Below, piece by piece: positions 9,190 to 19,050 of a DNA stretch of 64,000 nt; position 1 is the stretch's first letter; each line of letters begins with the position of its first letter. Both the position numbers and the translations under genes were made by a program. Source of the stretch: Planctomycetota bacterium (GTDB taxonomy: Bacteria > Planctomycetota > Planctomycetia > JALXBF01); NCBI GenBank assembly GCA_026991575.1, contig JALXBF010000027.1:1-64000 (forward strand), read 5' to 3'. The notes beneath the pieces were generated by a model. It was not told the origin of the DNA. It did not search any database and was given only the letters and a program-made list of their open reading frames with translations.

Positions 9190-9818
9190 TTGGGCCAGTC
9201 CCCTCCGAACCGAACGTGCGGTTCTCCCGCATCCTGGACCTTCCGCAGTGCGAGCGGTGCGGGACATACTCCGAACCGCACGTGCGGTTCTCCCCCATCC
9301 GGCTCTCCGGTCGGCGGTCTTACCTCAATGAGGACCAACTGACCTTCTGTGTGCGGGCTGCCTCCAGGCTCAACAACCCACACCGGGCCGGGACCTCTCC
9401 GTCCCCCCCTGTCACCAGGGCCGGCGCCAGACAACCTCGAGCTTCACGGCTTCCGCCACGGCCTCGCTCCAGCTTCTCCACCTGGTCTAACCCATGGCGG
9501 ACACACATGGTGGGGCTCACTGCCGTTGCACCTTCCAGTCATCTCCGCCTTCCTGGGTCCCTTCGCTCTGCCGGCACTACCCCCCTTTCCTCGCTTGTTT
9601 CTGGTCCGTCGGGCTCCCGACGGCCCCCCTCTCCTGTCGGTTCGGTGCTTTGGTTCGCTCGAGCTCACCGAGGACCTAGCGGACCGCCGCCCGCGGCGCT
9701 GCTGCGGTGGATTCGCGCCGGCGCCGGTACCGCAGCGAAGCTGCTTCCGCTCGCCGCCTGCCCAGGAGAATCCCGCCACTCGGGCCGCGGGCGGGATCGA
9801 CCCGCCCGCGACCCGGCC
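9190..9818 (-). mobile_element. Group II intron 3' fragment, copy A (no reverse transcriptase)
   Basis: On the minus strand, 9305 to 9273 reads GAGCCGGATGGGGGAGAACC then GCACGTGCGGTTC. This differs at about three positions from the widespread bacterial group II domain V form GAGCCGGATGCGGGA...GCACGTCCGGTTC. A second domain-V-like tail (GGATGCGGGAGAACCGCACG, then TTCGGTTCGG) lies at 9234-9206. About 540 bases upstream in the intron sense (9274-9815) are nearly identical to 33669-34207. No RT/maturase frame is present, so this is a truncated or ORF-less remnant. It ends in strong hairpins near 9780-9865. The domain V call is pattern recognition; a covariance-model search would decide it. Confidence 0.55.
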
Positions 9819-11151
9819 CCAGGGACACCGCCCTGCCGCCGCGGCCTACGCCCGCGGCGGCAGGGTAGAAGGAGGCTCAAGTGGATACCGAGGGCGTCAT
9901 GGAACGAACTTGCGGTGTGGGGGTGTAGAACACGCGCTGTTCGCTTCCCGAAGGCTGGCCCGTCACCCTGGCCATCACGTCACCTAGCGACGGCGCCACT
10001 ATGGTTCTGTAGGAGCTCAAACGCCCCATCGAGGCCCAGCCGGTTGACATCGCCTGGCGACGGGTGGAAACTAGGATGCTGGATTGCGATAACCGCGAGC
10101 TCTGCGTCGTCGCTGCAGCGTTGCTTCGTGCACACGAAGCGCCAGGCGACGCGTTGGCGACCGGAGAATTGGCTGCCTGAGGATCCAAGACGGACGCTGT
10201 AGAGGCTCGCTCCGGAAGCCAAGGTAGAGTGCCGAAACCGACGGGCCTGAGCTGTTTCGCGGGGCGTAGTTCGCCTCACCGTCTCGGTCGGCCCCGGGGC
10301 AGTCCGGCCGATTGTCCCGGGTGGGATGCACTGCGCTGACCCGAACGGGAGGTGATTCGGAACCCACGAGGTAGTCAGATACAAGTGATGCAAAAGCTGA
10401 ACCGTGGCGTGCTGGCAGCCGGGTCGCCACTGGCGCTTCCCAGAGGATCCGTTCGAGCGCCGAAAGGATCACTAGGGCGTGCCAAAGCCGGAGGGACTGA
10501 CTGATGGCGGAACGCTCGGCCGCTCGAGTTCTGCGAAAGATCGACAACACTCGCGCCGCCTACCACCGCCCGCCCCTGCCTGTCGTCCCGGGGGAAACTC
10601 GGAAGTCCCCCGCTGTGCGGCGCACGTTGTCCTCAATCTGCCATCCACGCGCCGGCGGCCAGCTCGGACAAGGTCGCAGATTGGTGGACGTAACTCAACA
10701 CACTCCGCGCTGCCCCCGAACATCTGACAACAACGCCGAGACACCAACGGGGACTTCCGGGTTAGGGAGGAGAATTCTGCGAACGCTACGTGACAGCTCT
10801 CCCGCTAGCACAGGCGGTGAGCGCCGCGCGAGGGACCGGGTGGAGTGCATGCGGGCACGGCAATCTCTGATCAATCAGCCCTGTGGATCAATCAGCGTCG
10901 TGGCCAGCCGTCGCGGAATCCGAGAGAGGCTCCGCATTGGTCGACCTGCCCGTGGTCTGCCGGTGGAGAGCGGCGCAGCTACGAGCGCCCGTGTACCGTG
11001 AACGCGAGCGAAGCGGAGAAACGACATCAGTCATGCCGAGCTCGTCTCAGCAGCGTGCCGCTCCTGATGCCTTGCTCGGCTGCTGCCACATACGTGAACG
11101 GGCCACTGCCTCAGGCCTCAGGCGTCGAAGGATGCCGTGGAGGTGGGCCGT
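9819..11151. other. Intergenic with hairpins, no gene seen
   Basis: More than 1.3 kb ahead of the methyltransferase gene. A GC-rich inverted repeat at about 9826-9868 (CCTGCCGCCGCGG ... CCGCGGCGGCAGG) resembles the palindromes elsewhere in the window. Frames such as 10504-11001 have no family signal and poor codon use. The region probably holds decayed DNA. Confidence 0.5.
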
Positions 11152-14100
11152 ATGAGCGATTTGGGCTCGATTAGAGAGGCCATCCAACAGGTCGATTCCG
11201 TCCAGTCGGCAGCAAGTTTCTTCCAGGAACTCGGTTATCCCGTAATTCTGCCGCTGCCCGACCGCCTCCAGGAACTGCCGCGTGGCGCACGCCAGGGGAT
11301 CGACCGAATTCATCTCCTCGCTGAGTTGGGGAATGGGTCACCGTTGCGGATCTTTCATGTCGAGGTACGTGCAGCAACGATCCGGCGCACGGACGTACGG
11401 CGACTCCTGGAGGCGTTTTACCGGCACTATCCGCAGGGTGAGAACCTATTCGTTTTTGCGCCGAGCTCTCACGAGGAGATCGTGTTTGTTTCGCCAAGGC
11501 GCTTGCCGGATCCTAGAAAACCGGGAAAGGTCCGCCTCTGGCTGCGCATTCTCCCGGTTGACCGGCAAAGGCCGTGCCGCACAGACCTCGAGGTTCTGGA
11601 CCGGATACGCGCAGATGGCATCCGCGATCCTCAGGAGCTGTGGCGCCGCCACGAAGAGGCCTTCAGCGTCCAGCGCGTCACGGAGCAGTTCTTCCGGGAC
11701 TACGCCGAGGTCTTCGAGAAGATACGGAACCGACTGAGCAGGACACATCGCAGACACGACAACGCATGGTCTCGCGAGTACGCCCACCAGCTGCTCAACC
11801 GCATCATGTTTCTTTACTTCATTGCCCGCAAGGGTTGGCTCCTCGGCCCCGACGGCAGCCCCGACCGCCACTTCATGCGCCATTTCTGGGAGGCCTATCG
11901 GGACGCGCAGGAAGCGGGCCGTGCCGGCCGGGACACATTCCACAGCGAGTGGCTTCCTGTTCTGTTCTTCGAGGCCTTTAACAACAGGTGGAAGAACCGT
12001 CGCGAATACATGAGGCGTTTCCCGGAGTGGCTGCGCCGGTCACTAGCTCTCGCGCCCTTTCTGAACGGTGGGCTTTACACCGAGCGACACAACCTAGACG
12101 GTCTCCTGAAAAAGCCGCTGCCCGATGAGATCTTCGAACTGCTCTTCGACAAATGGACCGACGGCACCTTCCCCGGTCTGTTTGAGCGCTACAACTTCAC
12201 TGTCGTGGAGAGCGGCCGTTTCGACGAACAGGTCGCCGTTGATCCCGAGATGCTCGGCATGGTCTACGAGCGTCTTGTCAACATCAGCTACGAGTCAGGC
12301 GAAGACGATCTCCGTAGCGCCGCCGGCATCTTCTATACCCCGCGGACCGAAATCGATCTGATGTGTCGGCTGTCTCTGGTCGACTGGCTGGGTAACCACC
12401 TGGGCCCCCAGCACAAGAGCCTGCTGTATGAATGGGTGTTCGCGTTCACCGAAGAAGAGAAAGAGCACGCCGACGCGGCAGTCATGAAAGCGCGCCTCTG
12501 GGCGCGCCTGGATGAGCTCGTCCGCCAGGTCCGCGTCTGCGACCCTGCCTGCGGGTCAGGGGCTTTCCTGGTCGGCATGCTTCTGGTGCTCGATGACCTG
12601 CAAGCCCGTTGCAACGCCGCGCGCGGCGTGCAAGAATCACCGTACGAGCGCCGCAAACGCATTCTGCAGGACCAGCTCTACGGCGTCGATGTAATGGAGT
12701 GGGCGGTCAGGGTGGCCGAACTACGCCTGTGGTTACAACTGGTCGTCGAAACCGATATCCCAGAAAGCGAGCGTAAGTCCACGCCGCTCCTCCCTAATCT
12801 CGACTTGAAGCTCCGGCCGGGCGACAGCCTGGTCCAGACGGTCGGCGGCTTCGATCTGAGTCCCTTCCGACGCGCGGAATTCTCTTTACCCGGTGCGCTC
12901 AAGAGAAGAATCACGCAATTGAAACGCAAGAAGCAGCGATTCTTCCGCGGACAAAACCGTGAACTGGCGGAAGACATGCTCAGGCAGGAGGAACTTACCC
13001 TGTTTCGTGACATCCTCGCAGCGAAAGTGCACGAACTGGGTGAGCAGCTAAAGAAGGCGCGCAGGCACCTCGATAGCATCGGGGCCCAACGAGGCCTTCC
13101 TGGCATGGAGGCGGCTGACAGGGCAAGCGAGATCGCTGCACGCGAACGGCTCGAAGCGGGCATCCAGGAACTCACCGCCCAGCGGGAGCGCTACGAGCAG
13201 GCTCTCCGCAGCCTCCGACCCGACCAGCCCCCACCGTTCGTCTGGGACCTGGCCTTCGTGGAAATCTTCGCGGACGAGAATCCTGGCTTCGACATCGTCA
13301 TCGGCAACCCGCCATACGTGCGTCAGGAGCAGATTCGGGACTACCTCGAACGCTTTAATCGCTCGACGTACCTGAACCGGCTCAACGACGGCCTGCGCGC
13401 GATCTACCCCGGCTTTATGGGACCGACGCGTAGGATCAGCGGTCGCGCCGACTACTACGTGTACTTCTGCCTCCATGCACTCTCACTTGTCGCCAAAGGG
13501 GGCAGTTTCTGCTTCATCACCTCGAACTCCTGGCTGGACGTGAAGTTTGGAACAGTCCTCCAGGAGTTCTTCCTCCGTCACGGACATTTGAAGATGGTCA
13601 TCGACAACCGAGCCAAGCGGAGTTTTGCTCAGGCCGACGTGAACACCGTCATCGTGCTCGCCGGGCAACCGCAGCGGCGAACTCCGCTCACCGAGGACGA
13701 GATGAAGCAGCGCCGGGTGCGATTTGTCGCGTTCCGAGTGCCCTTCGAAGAAGCCATCAGCCCAGTTGTGTTCAGCGAGATCGAGGACGAGGCACTCTAT
13801 CAGCCGCTGGCGGGCTTTCGGGTGCTCAAGCGGCCGGAATATCGATCCGTCCTCTGGGACCAGCACGCCCTGTATCTTGACGGCACGGCCGCAGACCCCG
13901 GGCGGCGAATCGGCCTGCCTCCTTACGAGGGCAACAAGTGGGGCGGCAAATACCTGCGGGCGCCCGACATCTATTTCACAATCCTAGAGAAAGGCAAAGG
14001 CAAGTTCGTTCGTCTGGGAGACATCGCTAGAGTGCGGCGCGGATTCACGACCGGTGCCAACGACTTCTTCTACCTCGAGCCCGTGGGGCGAACGGTCAAG

Positions 14101-15009
14101 GACGTGGCCGAACTGCGAGAGAAGAATCCTATGGTACCCGTGCGAGTGAAAAACGAAGCCGGCTGGGAGGGCGAGATCGAGGCCGCCTGGCTCCGACCGG
14201 CCATCAAGTCCCCGCGCGAGATCCGCACCCTGCGTGTGCGACTGGACGACCTGCGCTACGTGGCCTTCATGCCGCCCCCGGATGTGCGGGAAGCCATTGA
14301 CGAACGGAAAAGCTCGGCACTTTCCCGTTATCCTAAGGCCGCTGCTTATATCCGCTGGGGCAAACGGCACGGCTACTCAGACGGGTCTACCTGTTCCAGC
14401 CGGCCGTGCTGGTGGGATCTGGGACAACGTGCTACTGCAGATGTTGTGTGGCCTATGATTCACAATGATCGATTAGTGTTGGCCATCCACGACCAGTCCG
14501 TTGTCGCAGATCATAATCTCTTCGAAATCACTTCACCGCATGGTGTCTCGTTAGTGTTTTCCCTATCTGCAACGTATCAGGCGATGGTCAGAGAACTCGT
14601 GGGGCGCGTCAACTTGGGCCAAGGGGCGATAAAGACCGACGGGGTAGACATAAAGCGTTTAATTACTGTCACCCCAGCATGCCTACCATTCTCCGCGCAG
14701 CGCCGTCTCCGCTCTGCCCTTGACCGTCTAGAAAACCGCCCCGTTCGGAGCATCTTTGAGGAGCTTGGCTTTACGCTATGCCCGGTGCGCCGGTGCGACC
14801 ATAGCGAACACCCCTACGAACATGTAAAGGCCGAGACCCTCACCCTCGAACAGGTGTGTCGCACATCGCCGGACCGTTACGAGCTCGATTGCGTCATCTT
14901 CGACGTGCTGGGCCTGACGGATGAGGAGCGCCTGGCGGTTTACCGTGCCGTCGTCGAGCTGGTCAAGGACCGACTGGTCAAGGCGAGGAGCGTGAAGCAG
15001 AGGTCGTGA
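11152..15009 (+). CDS. Large N6-adenine DNA methyltransferase (type IIG/DrmMI-like)
   Basis: About 1285 residues. The ATG at 11152 is preferred because GGAGG ends about 10 bases upstream; an ATG at 11137 lies inside that site. Residues 1-150 form an alpha/beta N-terminal domain that may derive from a nuclease, but no clear ExK pair is visible. The methyltransferase core has motif I 'VCDPACGSGAFLVG' near residue 461 and motif IV 'IGNPPYV' near 718, so it should transfer methyl from AdoMet to adenine N6. A coiled region lies between them. After about 950 there is a target-recognition-like segment ('VRLGDIARVRRGFTTGANDF'). The stop overlaps the start of the PLD-SNF2 helicase gene (TGATG), so the two are translationally coupled. 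The pair resembles the DrmMI/DrmD half of class 1 DISARM or an ATP-dependent restriction system; DrmA, DrmB and DrmC are absent here. Confidence 0.9.
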   Translation: MSDLGSIREAIQQVDSVQSAASFFQELGYPVILPLPDRLQELPRGARQGIDRIHLLAELGNGSPLRIFHVEVRAATIRRTDVRRLLEAFYRHYPQGENLFVFAPSSHEEIVFVSPRRLPDPRKPGKVRLWLRILPVDRQRPCRTDLEVLDRIRADGIRDPQELWRRHEEAFSVQRVTEQFFRDYAEVFEKIRNRLSRTHRRHDNAWSREYAHQLLNRIMFLYFIARKGWLLGPDGSPDRHFMRHFWEAYRDAQEAGRAGRDTFHSEWLPVLFFEAFNNRWKNRREYMRRFPEWLRRSLALAPFLNGGLYTERHNLDGLLKKPLPDEIFELLFDKWTDGTFPGLFERYNFTVVESGRFDEQVAVDPEMLGMVYERLVNISYESGEDDLRSAAGIFYTPRTEIDLMCRLSLVDWLGNHLGPQHKSLLYEWVFAFTEEEKEHADAAVMKARLWARLDELVRQVRVCDPACGSGAFLVGMLLVLDDLQARCNAARGVQESPYERRKRILQDQLYGVDVMEWAVRVAELRLWLQLVVETDIPESERKSTPLLPNLDLKLRPGDSLVQTVGGFDLSPFRRAEFSLPGALKRRITQLKRKKQRFFRGQNRELAEDMLRQEELTLFRDILAAKVHELGEQLKKARRHLDSIGAQRGLPGMEAADRASEIAARERLEAGIQELTAQRERYEQALRSLRPDQPPPFVWDLAFVEIFADENPGFDIVIGNPPYVRQEQIRDYLERFNRSTYLNRLNDGLRAIYPGFMGPTRRISGRADYYVYFCLHALSLVAKGGSFCFITSNSWLDVKFGTVLQEFFLRHGHLKMVIDNRAKRSFAQADVNTVIVLAGQPQRRTPLTEDEMKQRRVRFVAFRVPFEEAISPVVFSEIEDEALYQPLAGFRVLKRPEYRSVLWDQHALYLDGTAADPGRRIGLPPYEGNKWGGKYLRAPDIYFTILEKGKGKFVRLGDIARVRRGFTTGANDFFYLEPVGRTVKDVAELREKNPMVPVRVKNEAGWEGEIEAAWLRPAIKSPREIRTLRVRLDDLRYVAFMPPPDVREAIDERKSSALSRYPKAAAYIRWGKRHGYSDGSTCSSRPCWWDLGQRATADVVWPMIHNDRLVLAIHDQSVVADHNLFEITSPHGVSLVFSLSATYQAMVRELVGRVNLGQGAIKTDGVDIKRLITVTPACLPFSAQRRLRSALDRLENRPVRSIFEELGFTLCPVRRCDHSEHPYEHVKAETLTLEQVCRTSPDRYELDCVIFDVLGLTDEERLAVYRAVVELVKDRLVKARSVKQRS

Positions 15010-18000
15010 TGCGAGGCATCCCTGATCTGATCGACAACCGCAAACGCAAACTCGCCGAGGTCCTGCGAGGCCTTCTGGAACAGAGCCATCAGGCGCAGCT
15101 GGATGTGGTCACCGCATTCTTCAACCTCAAGGCACTGGAAGTCATCCAGGTGAAAACGGACGCCGTGAAGCACCTCCGGCTGCTGCTGGGCAAGGAACAG
15201 GACCGGGAGTTCGTCGTCGGCCAGCGTCTGCTCGTCGAACTTGAGGACGCTGCCTCACACGGCCAGACAACCCAGTCCGAGATCGCCCGCTGGCGGGACT
15301 TCCTGTCCGGAGAGCATGTCGAGGTCCGCTGGTACGCCCAGGCTTTCTGCCACGGCAAGGCGTACATCGTTCGCGGCGTGCCAGCGCTGGGGGCAGTGGG
15401 GATCGTCGGGTCGTCCAACTTCACTGGCGCGGGGATGACCACCAACCTGGAACTGAACGCCGTGCTGAAGCAGACCGCAGCAGTCAACGAACTCCAGGCG
15501 TGGTTCGACGGCCTCTGGAGCGAAGCCCAGGACTACAAGGCCGAACTGCTCGAGCTGCTGGAGCGCTTCACTCGCACATACAGGCCGTACGAGATCTACA
15601 TGAAGGTCATTTACGAGGCGCTGCGGGACAAGCTTGAGCAGGAACTCGCCGAGCACGACGAGAAGCCTTCGCCGATCGCCTTGGCTGACTTTCAGCACGA
15701 TGGGTACCTGGCAGCCCGGGAGATTCTGGAGAACTACGGGGGCGTGCTGATTTCGGACTCCGTGGGGCTAGGCAAGACCTACCTGGCCCTGCGGCTGCTC
15801 GACGACTACGCCTACCGCGAACGCCAGACAGCGCTAGTCGTGTGTCCGGCGGCCGTCGCCGAAACGATTTGGCGGCCACTTCTTCGCCAGCACGCTATCC
15901 CGCATGAAGTGGTATCGATCGAGCGGATCAGCCGACGCGACTTTCCCGTGGAGCACTACACCCGCTTTCGGGTGATCGTCATCGACGAGAGCCACAACTT
16001 TCGCAACCCTGATACCAACCGCTGGCCGAACCTGTTTCGTATCATCACGCAGGGCGATCCCGAGAAGAGGGTGGTCTTGCTGACCGCCACACCCGTCAAC
16101 AACACGATCTTCGACCTGTATCACCAACTGTCCCTGATTACGCGGGCGGACCGCAAGGCCCTGCTCGCTGCGGGCATCCCCGACCTGTGGGAGTACTTTC
16201 GCCGGGCCGAACAGAACAAGGACTCGCTATATGAAGTGCTGGAGGCCCTCGCGGTTCGGCGCAGTCGTCAGTTCATCCGCGAGCACTATCCCGACGCCGA
16301 GATTGACGGGCAGCGAATCTACTTTCCCGAACGCAAACTGCACACCGTTAGCTACAGCCTCAAGCGGACCTATGGAGCCGAACTCTATGGGACACTAGCT
16401 CGCATGATTGAAGGCTTGCTCTTGGCGCCCTACCAGGTGGACACCTACCGAAAGGACATCATGGAGGCCCGTAAGGCACACATCAAGGAATTGACCACTT
16501 TTGAGGCTGCAGAAGAGCAAAGCGCCGGCGCGGTGCAACGGATTCAGGACGCTCTGGGATGGTCCAGAGAAGAGGCCCACCAGTTCCTTATGGCGGTGGG
16601 CCGTCAGGTGGCTTTGGCACACATCATGCGGGTCCTGTACCTCAAACGACTCGAATCGTCTATCGAGGCACTGCGCGTGTCTCTGGAGCGTTTGCTCAGG
16701 TTCCTTGAGCTGTTCTCGCAGGCACTGGACGAGGGTAGGCTGCTCCAGAGTCAGGACTATCGCAGATGGCTTCAAGCTGAAACCTCTGATGACGCCGAAT
16801 TGGCAGAGCCCCTCGATCTGGAACACTTCGTCGCTTCTCTGCCAGAACTTCCGGCGGAGCGATACGACGTTAAATCCCTCCGTGCCGCCGTGTGGGCAGA
16901 CCTCCACGCGCTCCGAGGCGTGCTGGCAGAGCTAAAACGCGAACATCCCGACGATAAGTTGGAGGAGCTGAAGAACCTCCTCGTTTCTCCTGACTTGACC
17001 GGCAGGAAAGTCGTGGTGTTCGCCCATTTCAAAGACACGGCAAGGTACGTATACCGAGCCCTCATGAAGGACGATGCTTTTCTTCGTCGCCTGGGACATC
17101 GGCGGCTGGCAGTCGTGGACAGCGGCGTGAAGCCCCCTGAGCGCAACGATCGCATCTTGCGCTTTGCTCCAAGGGCTAATGGCAGGCCCGACCTACCGCT
17201 AAGCAACCAGATCGATCTGCTTGTGAGCACGGATGTGCTCTCCGAAGGTCAGAACCTGCAGGACGCCGAGGTCGTGGTGAACTATGACCTGCATTGGAAC
17301 CCAGTGCGCATGGTTCAGCGTGTGGGGCGCCTGGACCGCATTGGGTCGCCGCACGACATGATTCACGTCTACAACTTCTTCCCTGAGGAGGAATTGGAAC
17401 AGATCCTTGGGCTCCTGAACCGACTGCGCGAGAAACTGGACGCGATCAATCGCACCGTGGGCCTAGACGCGTCGGTACTCGGAGAAACGCCAAACCCGAT
17501 GGACTTCAATATGTTGCGTCGGATCGCTCGTGAAGAAGTCGAAACTCTCGACGAGCTGGAGGCAGAGAGCGAGCTCACGATCGGTGAGTTCCTCAAGCAG
17601 GATCTGCTGCGTTTCCTGAAGGAAGTTGGCGAAAACGAGCTGAAGCGCATACCGCTAGGCATAGGAACGGCGCGGAAACGCCGGGTGGGCCCTTCGGGGT
17701 TTTTTGCTGCATTCCGCAACCCGCTGACGAATCAGCACCACTGGCTCTTCCTCGACGAGCAGAGGGGCCGTATCGTCGATGGGCGACTTCAGGCGATTCG
17801 GTTCGTCCGATGCGGCCCAGAAGAGGACGCAGAGCCTCTGCCTGAAGACTTCGACCCGCGGCCAGTGCTCCAGAGGTTGCGCAGACACCTTTGGAACCAG
17901 ATTCGGCGTGCCCAGATGGCGATCGGTACCCTGCCAGCCCCCCAGCGCCAGATCGTAAACTGGCTCCACGCGCTACCACCAGCCGCCAACAGGAACCGCC

Positions 18001-18227
18001 TGCTGGAGTATTTCGAAGCTCGCGCGCTGACAGGACCTGACCTGAAGGAACTGCGGCGCTTGTGGCGGGACCGGTCATCCCTGCGCGAGGACGAGTGGCT
18101 GAACCGGCTAGCTCGTTTTATGCAGGAACACCCGCATCCGCCTGCAAGTGGTACCAACAAGCAGAATGTGGTGGCACCCCAAAGTGAAGAGGAGCTCGAG
18201 TGCGTCGCATGGATAAAAGTGGTTTGA
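15009..18227 (+). CDS. PLD nuclease-like/SNF2 helicase fusion (DrmD-like)
   Basis: About 1072 residues. ATG 15009 overlaps the methyltransferase stop; a GTG at 15006 is the alternative start. Residues 1-200 are a phospholipase-D-type domain with one HKD-like motif ('CHGKAYIV', about 114, and 'GSSNFTGAG', about 133), often a nuclease in defence proteins. A superfamily 2 SNF2-like motor follows: Walker A 'SVGLGKT' near 249, DExx box 'VIDESHNF' near 323, 'LTATPVNNT', and the C-terminal lobe with 'STDVLSEGQNLQ' and 'QRVGRLDRIGS' near 767. It would translocate on DNA and may cut it. The stop is only about 5 bases before the left end of an IS701-like element, so the last residues could have been altered by the insertion. 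The original downstream partner was probably the DUF3800 gene now at 24332. Confidence 0.9.
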   Translation: MRGIPDLIDNRKRKLAEVLRGLLEQSHQAQLDVVTAFFNLKALEVIQVKTDAVKHLRLLLGKEQDREFVVGQRLLVELEDAASHGQTTQSEIARWRDFLSGEHVEVRWYAQAFCHGKAYIVRGVPALGAVGIVGSSNFTGAGMTTNLELNAVLKQTAAVNELQAWFDGLWSEAQDYKAELLELLERFTRTYRPYEIYMKVIYEALRDKLEQELAEHDEKPSPIALADFQHDGYLAAREILENYGGVLISDSVGLGKTYLALRLLDDYAYRERQTALVVCPAAVAETIWRPLLRQHAIPHEVVSIERISRRDFPVEHYTRFRVIVIDESHNFRNPDTNRWPNLFRIITQGDPEKRVVLLTATPVNNTIFDLYHQLSLITRADRKALLAAGIPDLWEYFRRAEQNKDSLYEVLEALAVRRSRQFIREHYPDAEIDGQRIYFPERKLHTVSYSLKRTYGAELYGTLARMIEGLLLAPYQVDTYRKDIMEARKAHIKELTTFEAAEEQSAGAVQRIQDALGWSREEAHQFLMAVGRQVALAHIMRVLYLKRLESSIEALRVSLERLLRFLELFSQALDEGRLLQSQDYRRWLQAETSDDAELAEPLDLEHFVASLPELPAERYDVKSLRAAVWADLHALRGVLAELKREHPDDKLEELKNLLVSPDLTGRKVVVFAHFKDTARYVYRALMKDDAFLRRLGHRRLAVVDSGVKPPERNDRILRFAPRANGRPDLPLSNQIDLLVSTDVLSEGQNLQDAEVVVNYDLHWNPVRMVQRVGRLDRIGSPHDMIHVYNFFPEEELEQILGLLNRLREKLDAINRTVGLDASVLGETPNPMDFNMLRRIAREEVETLDELEAESELTIGEFLKQDLLRFLKEVGENELKRIPLGIGTARKRRVGPSGFFAAFRNPLTNQHHWLFLDEQRGRIVDGRLQAIRFVRCGPEEDAEPLPEDFDPRPVLQRLRRHLWNQIRRAQMAIGTLPAPQRQIVNWLHALPPAANRNRLLEYFEARALTGPDLKELRRLWRDRSSLREDEWLNRLARFMQEHPHPPASGTNKQNVVAPQSEEELECVAWIKVV

Positions 18228-19050
18228 ACTCAACTTTTGCGGTTTCTGAACGTCACGTGGCGATGCTTAGTACGGTGAGCGTGGGACGTAGGAATGATGA
18301 GGGTAATTTGTGCAAGTGGGGTGCGAGGGGGTTATTTGGAAAAATGCAGTGTTCCCAGATGTGGGTCCGAACGACGGAGAGCATCTCGGAGAAGCAGATG
18401 GTCTTCTTCCCCTGCCAACTGATAACCGGTTCGGCGCCTTGTTTTGTGGAACGAAGGCGCCCGTAAATGAGGAAGACAATGGAGTAGAGGCCGAATAGCA
18501 AGGGAGTAGCGCGGAAGACGGACCTGGCGAGGCGACAGCGCAGGGTTTCTGGCCGGAAGTAGGTCTTGACCTCCTGGAAGGTGGTTTCGATGTTCCAGCG
18601 GCCGGTGTAGATGGAGACGATCTCTTCGGGGGAGAGATTCGGATCGGTACAGAAGAGGTACTCATCGCGGTGGGTGCCGTCGAGATCCCTGACGTGCACC
18701 CAACGCATCGGTACCAGAGCCTGACCACGCCGATACCAGAGGCCGGTGGTGCTCAGCAGGGCAACGCGGCGTGTGTTTCCACCGTACTACGACACGGTGG
18801 CCGTGCGAGCCTTGCTCCGATGAGCCTGGACAAAGTCGACAGGCCGGGGCAGTCGCTGGCCTAGCTTGCGTGGCCGACCGCGGCGTCGCTGAGAACGGGC
18901 AGGCGGAGCCGCATAGAGCAGGCAGCGTGGATGGCATTTGCCGACCAGGGTGAGGTGGTCGGCGTGACGCACTGCGAAGCGGGCGAGCAAGTGCGTGCTG
19001 AAGCCGCCGTCGACGGCCAGAGTGAAGCGAACTCCTGGCAGCCACCTAAA

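Noticed and set aside
10504-11001. Plus-strand frame of 165 codons before the methyltransferase
   Set aside because: No ribosome-binding site or family motif; composition is like random GC-rich sequence.
11152-18227. Complete class 1 DISARM system
   Set aside because: The two genes fit the methyltransferase and SNF2 helicase, but no DrmA, DrmB or separate DrmC is present in the window.
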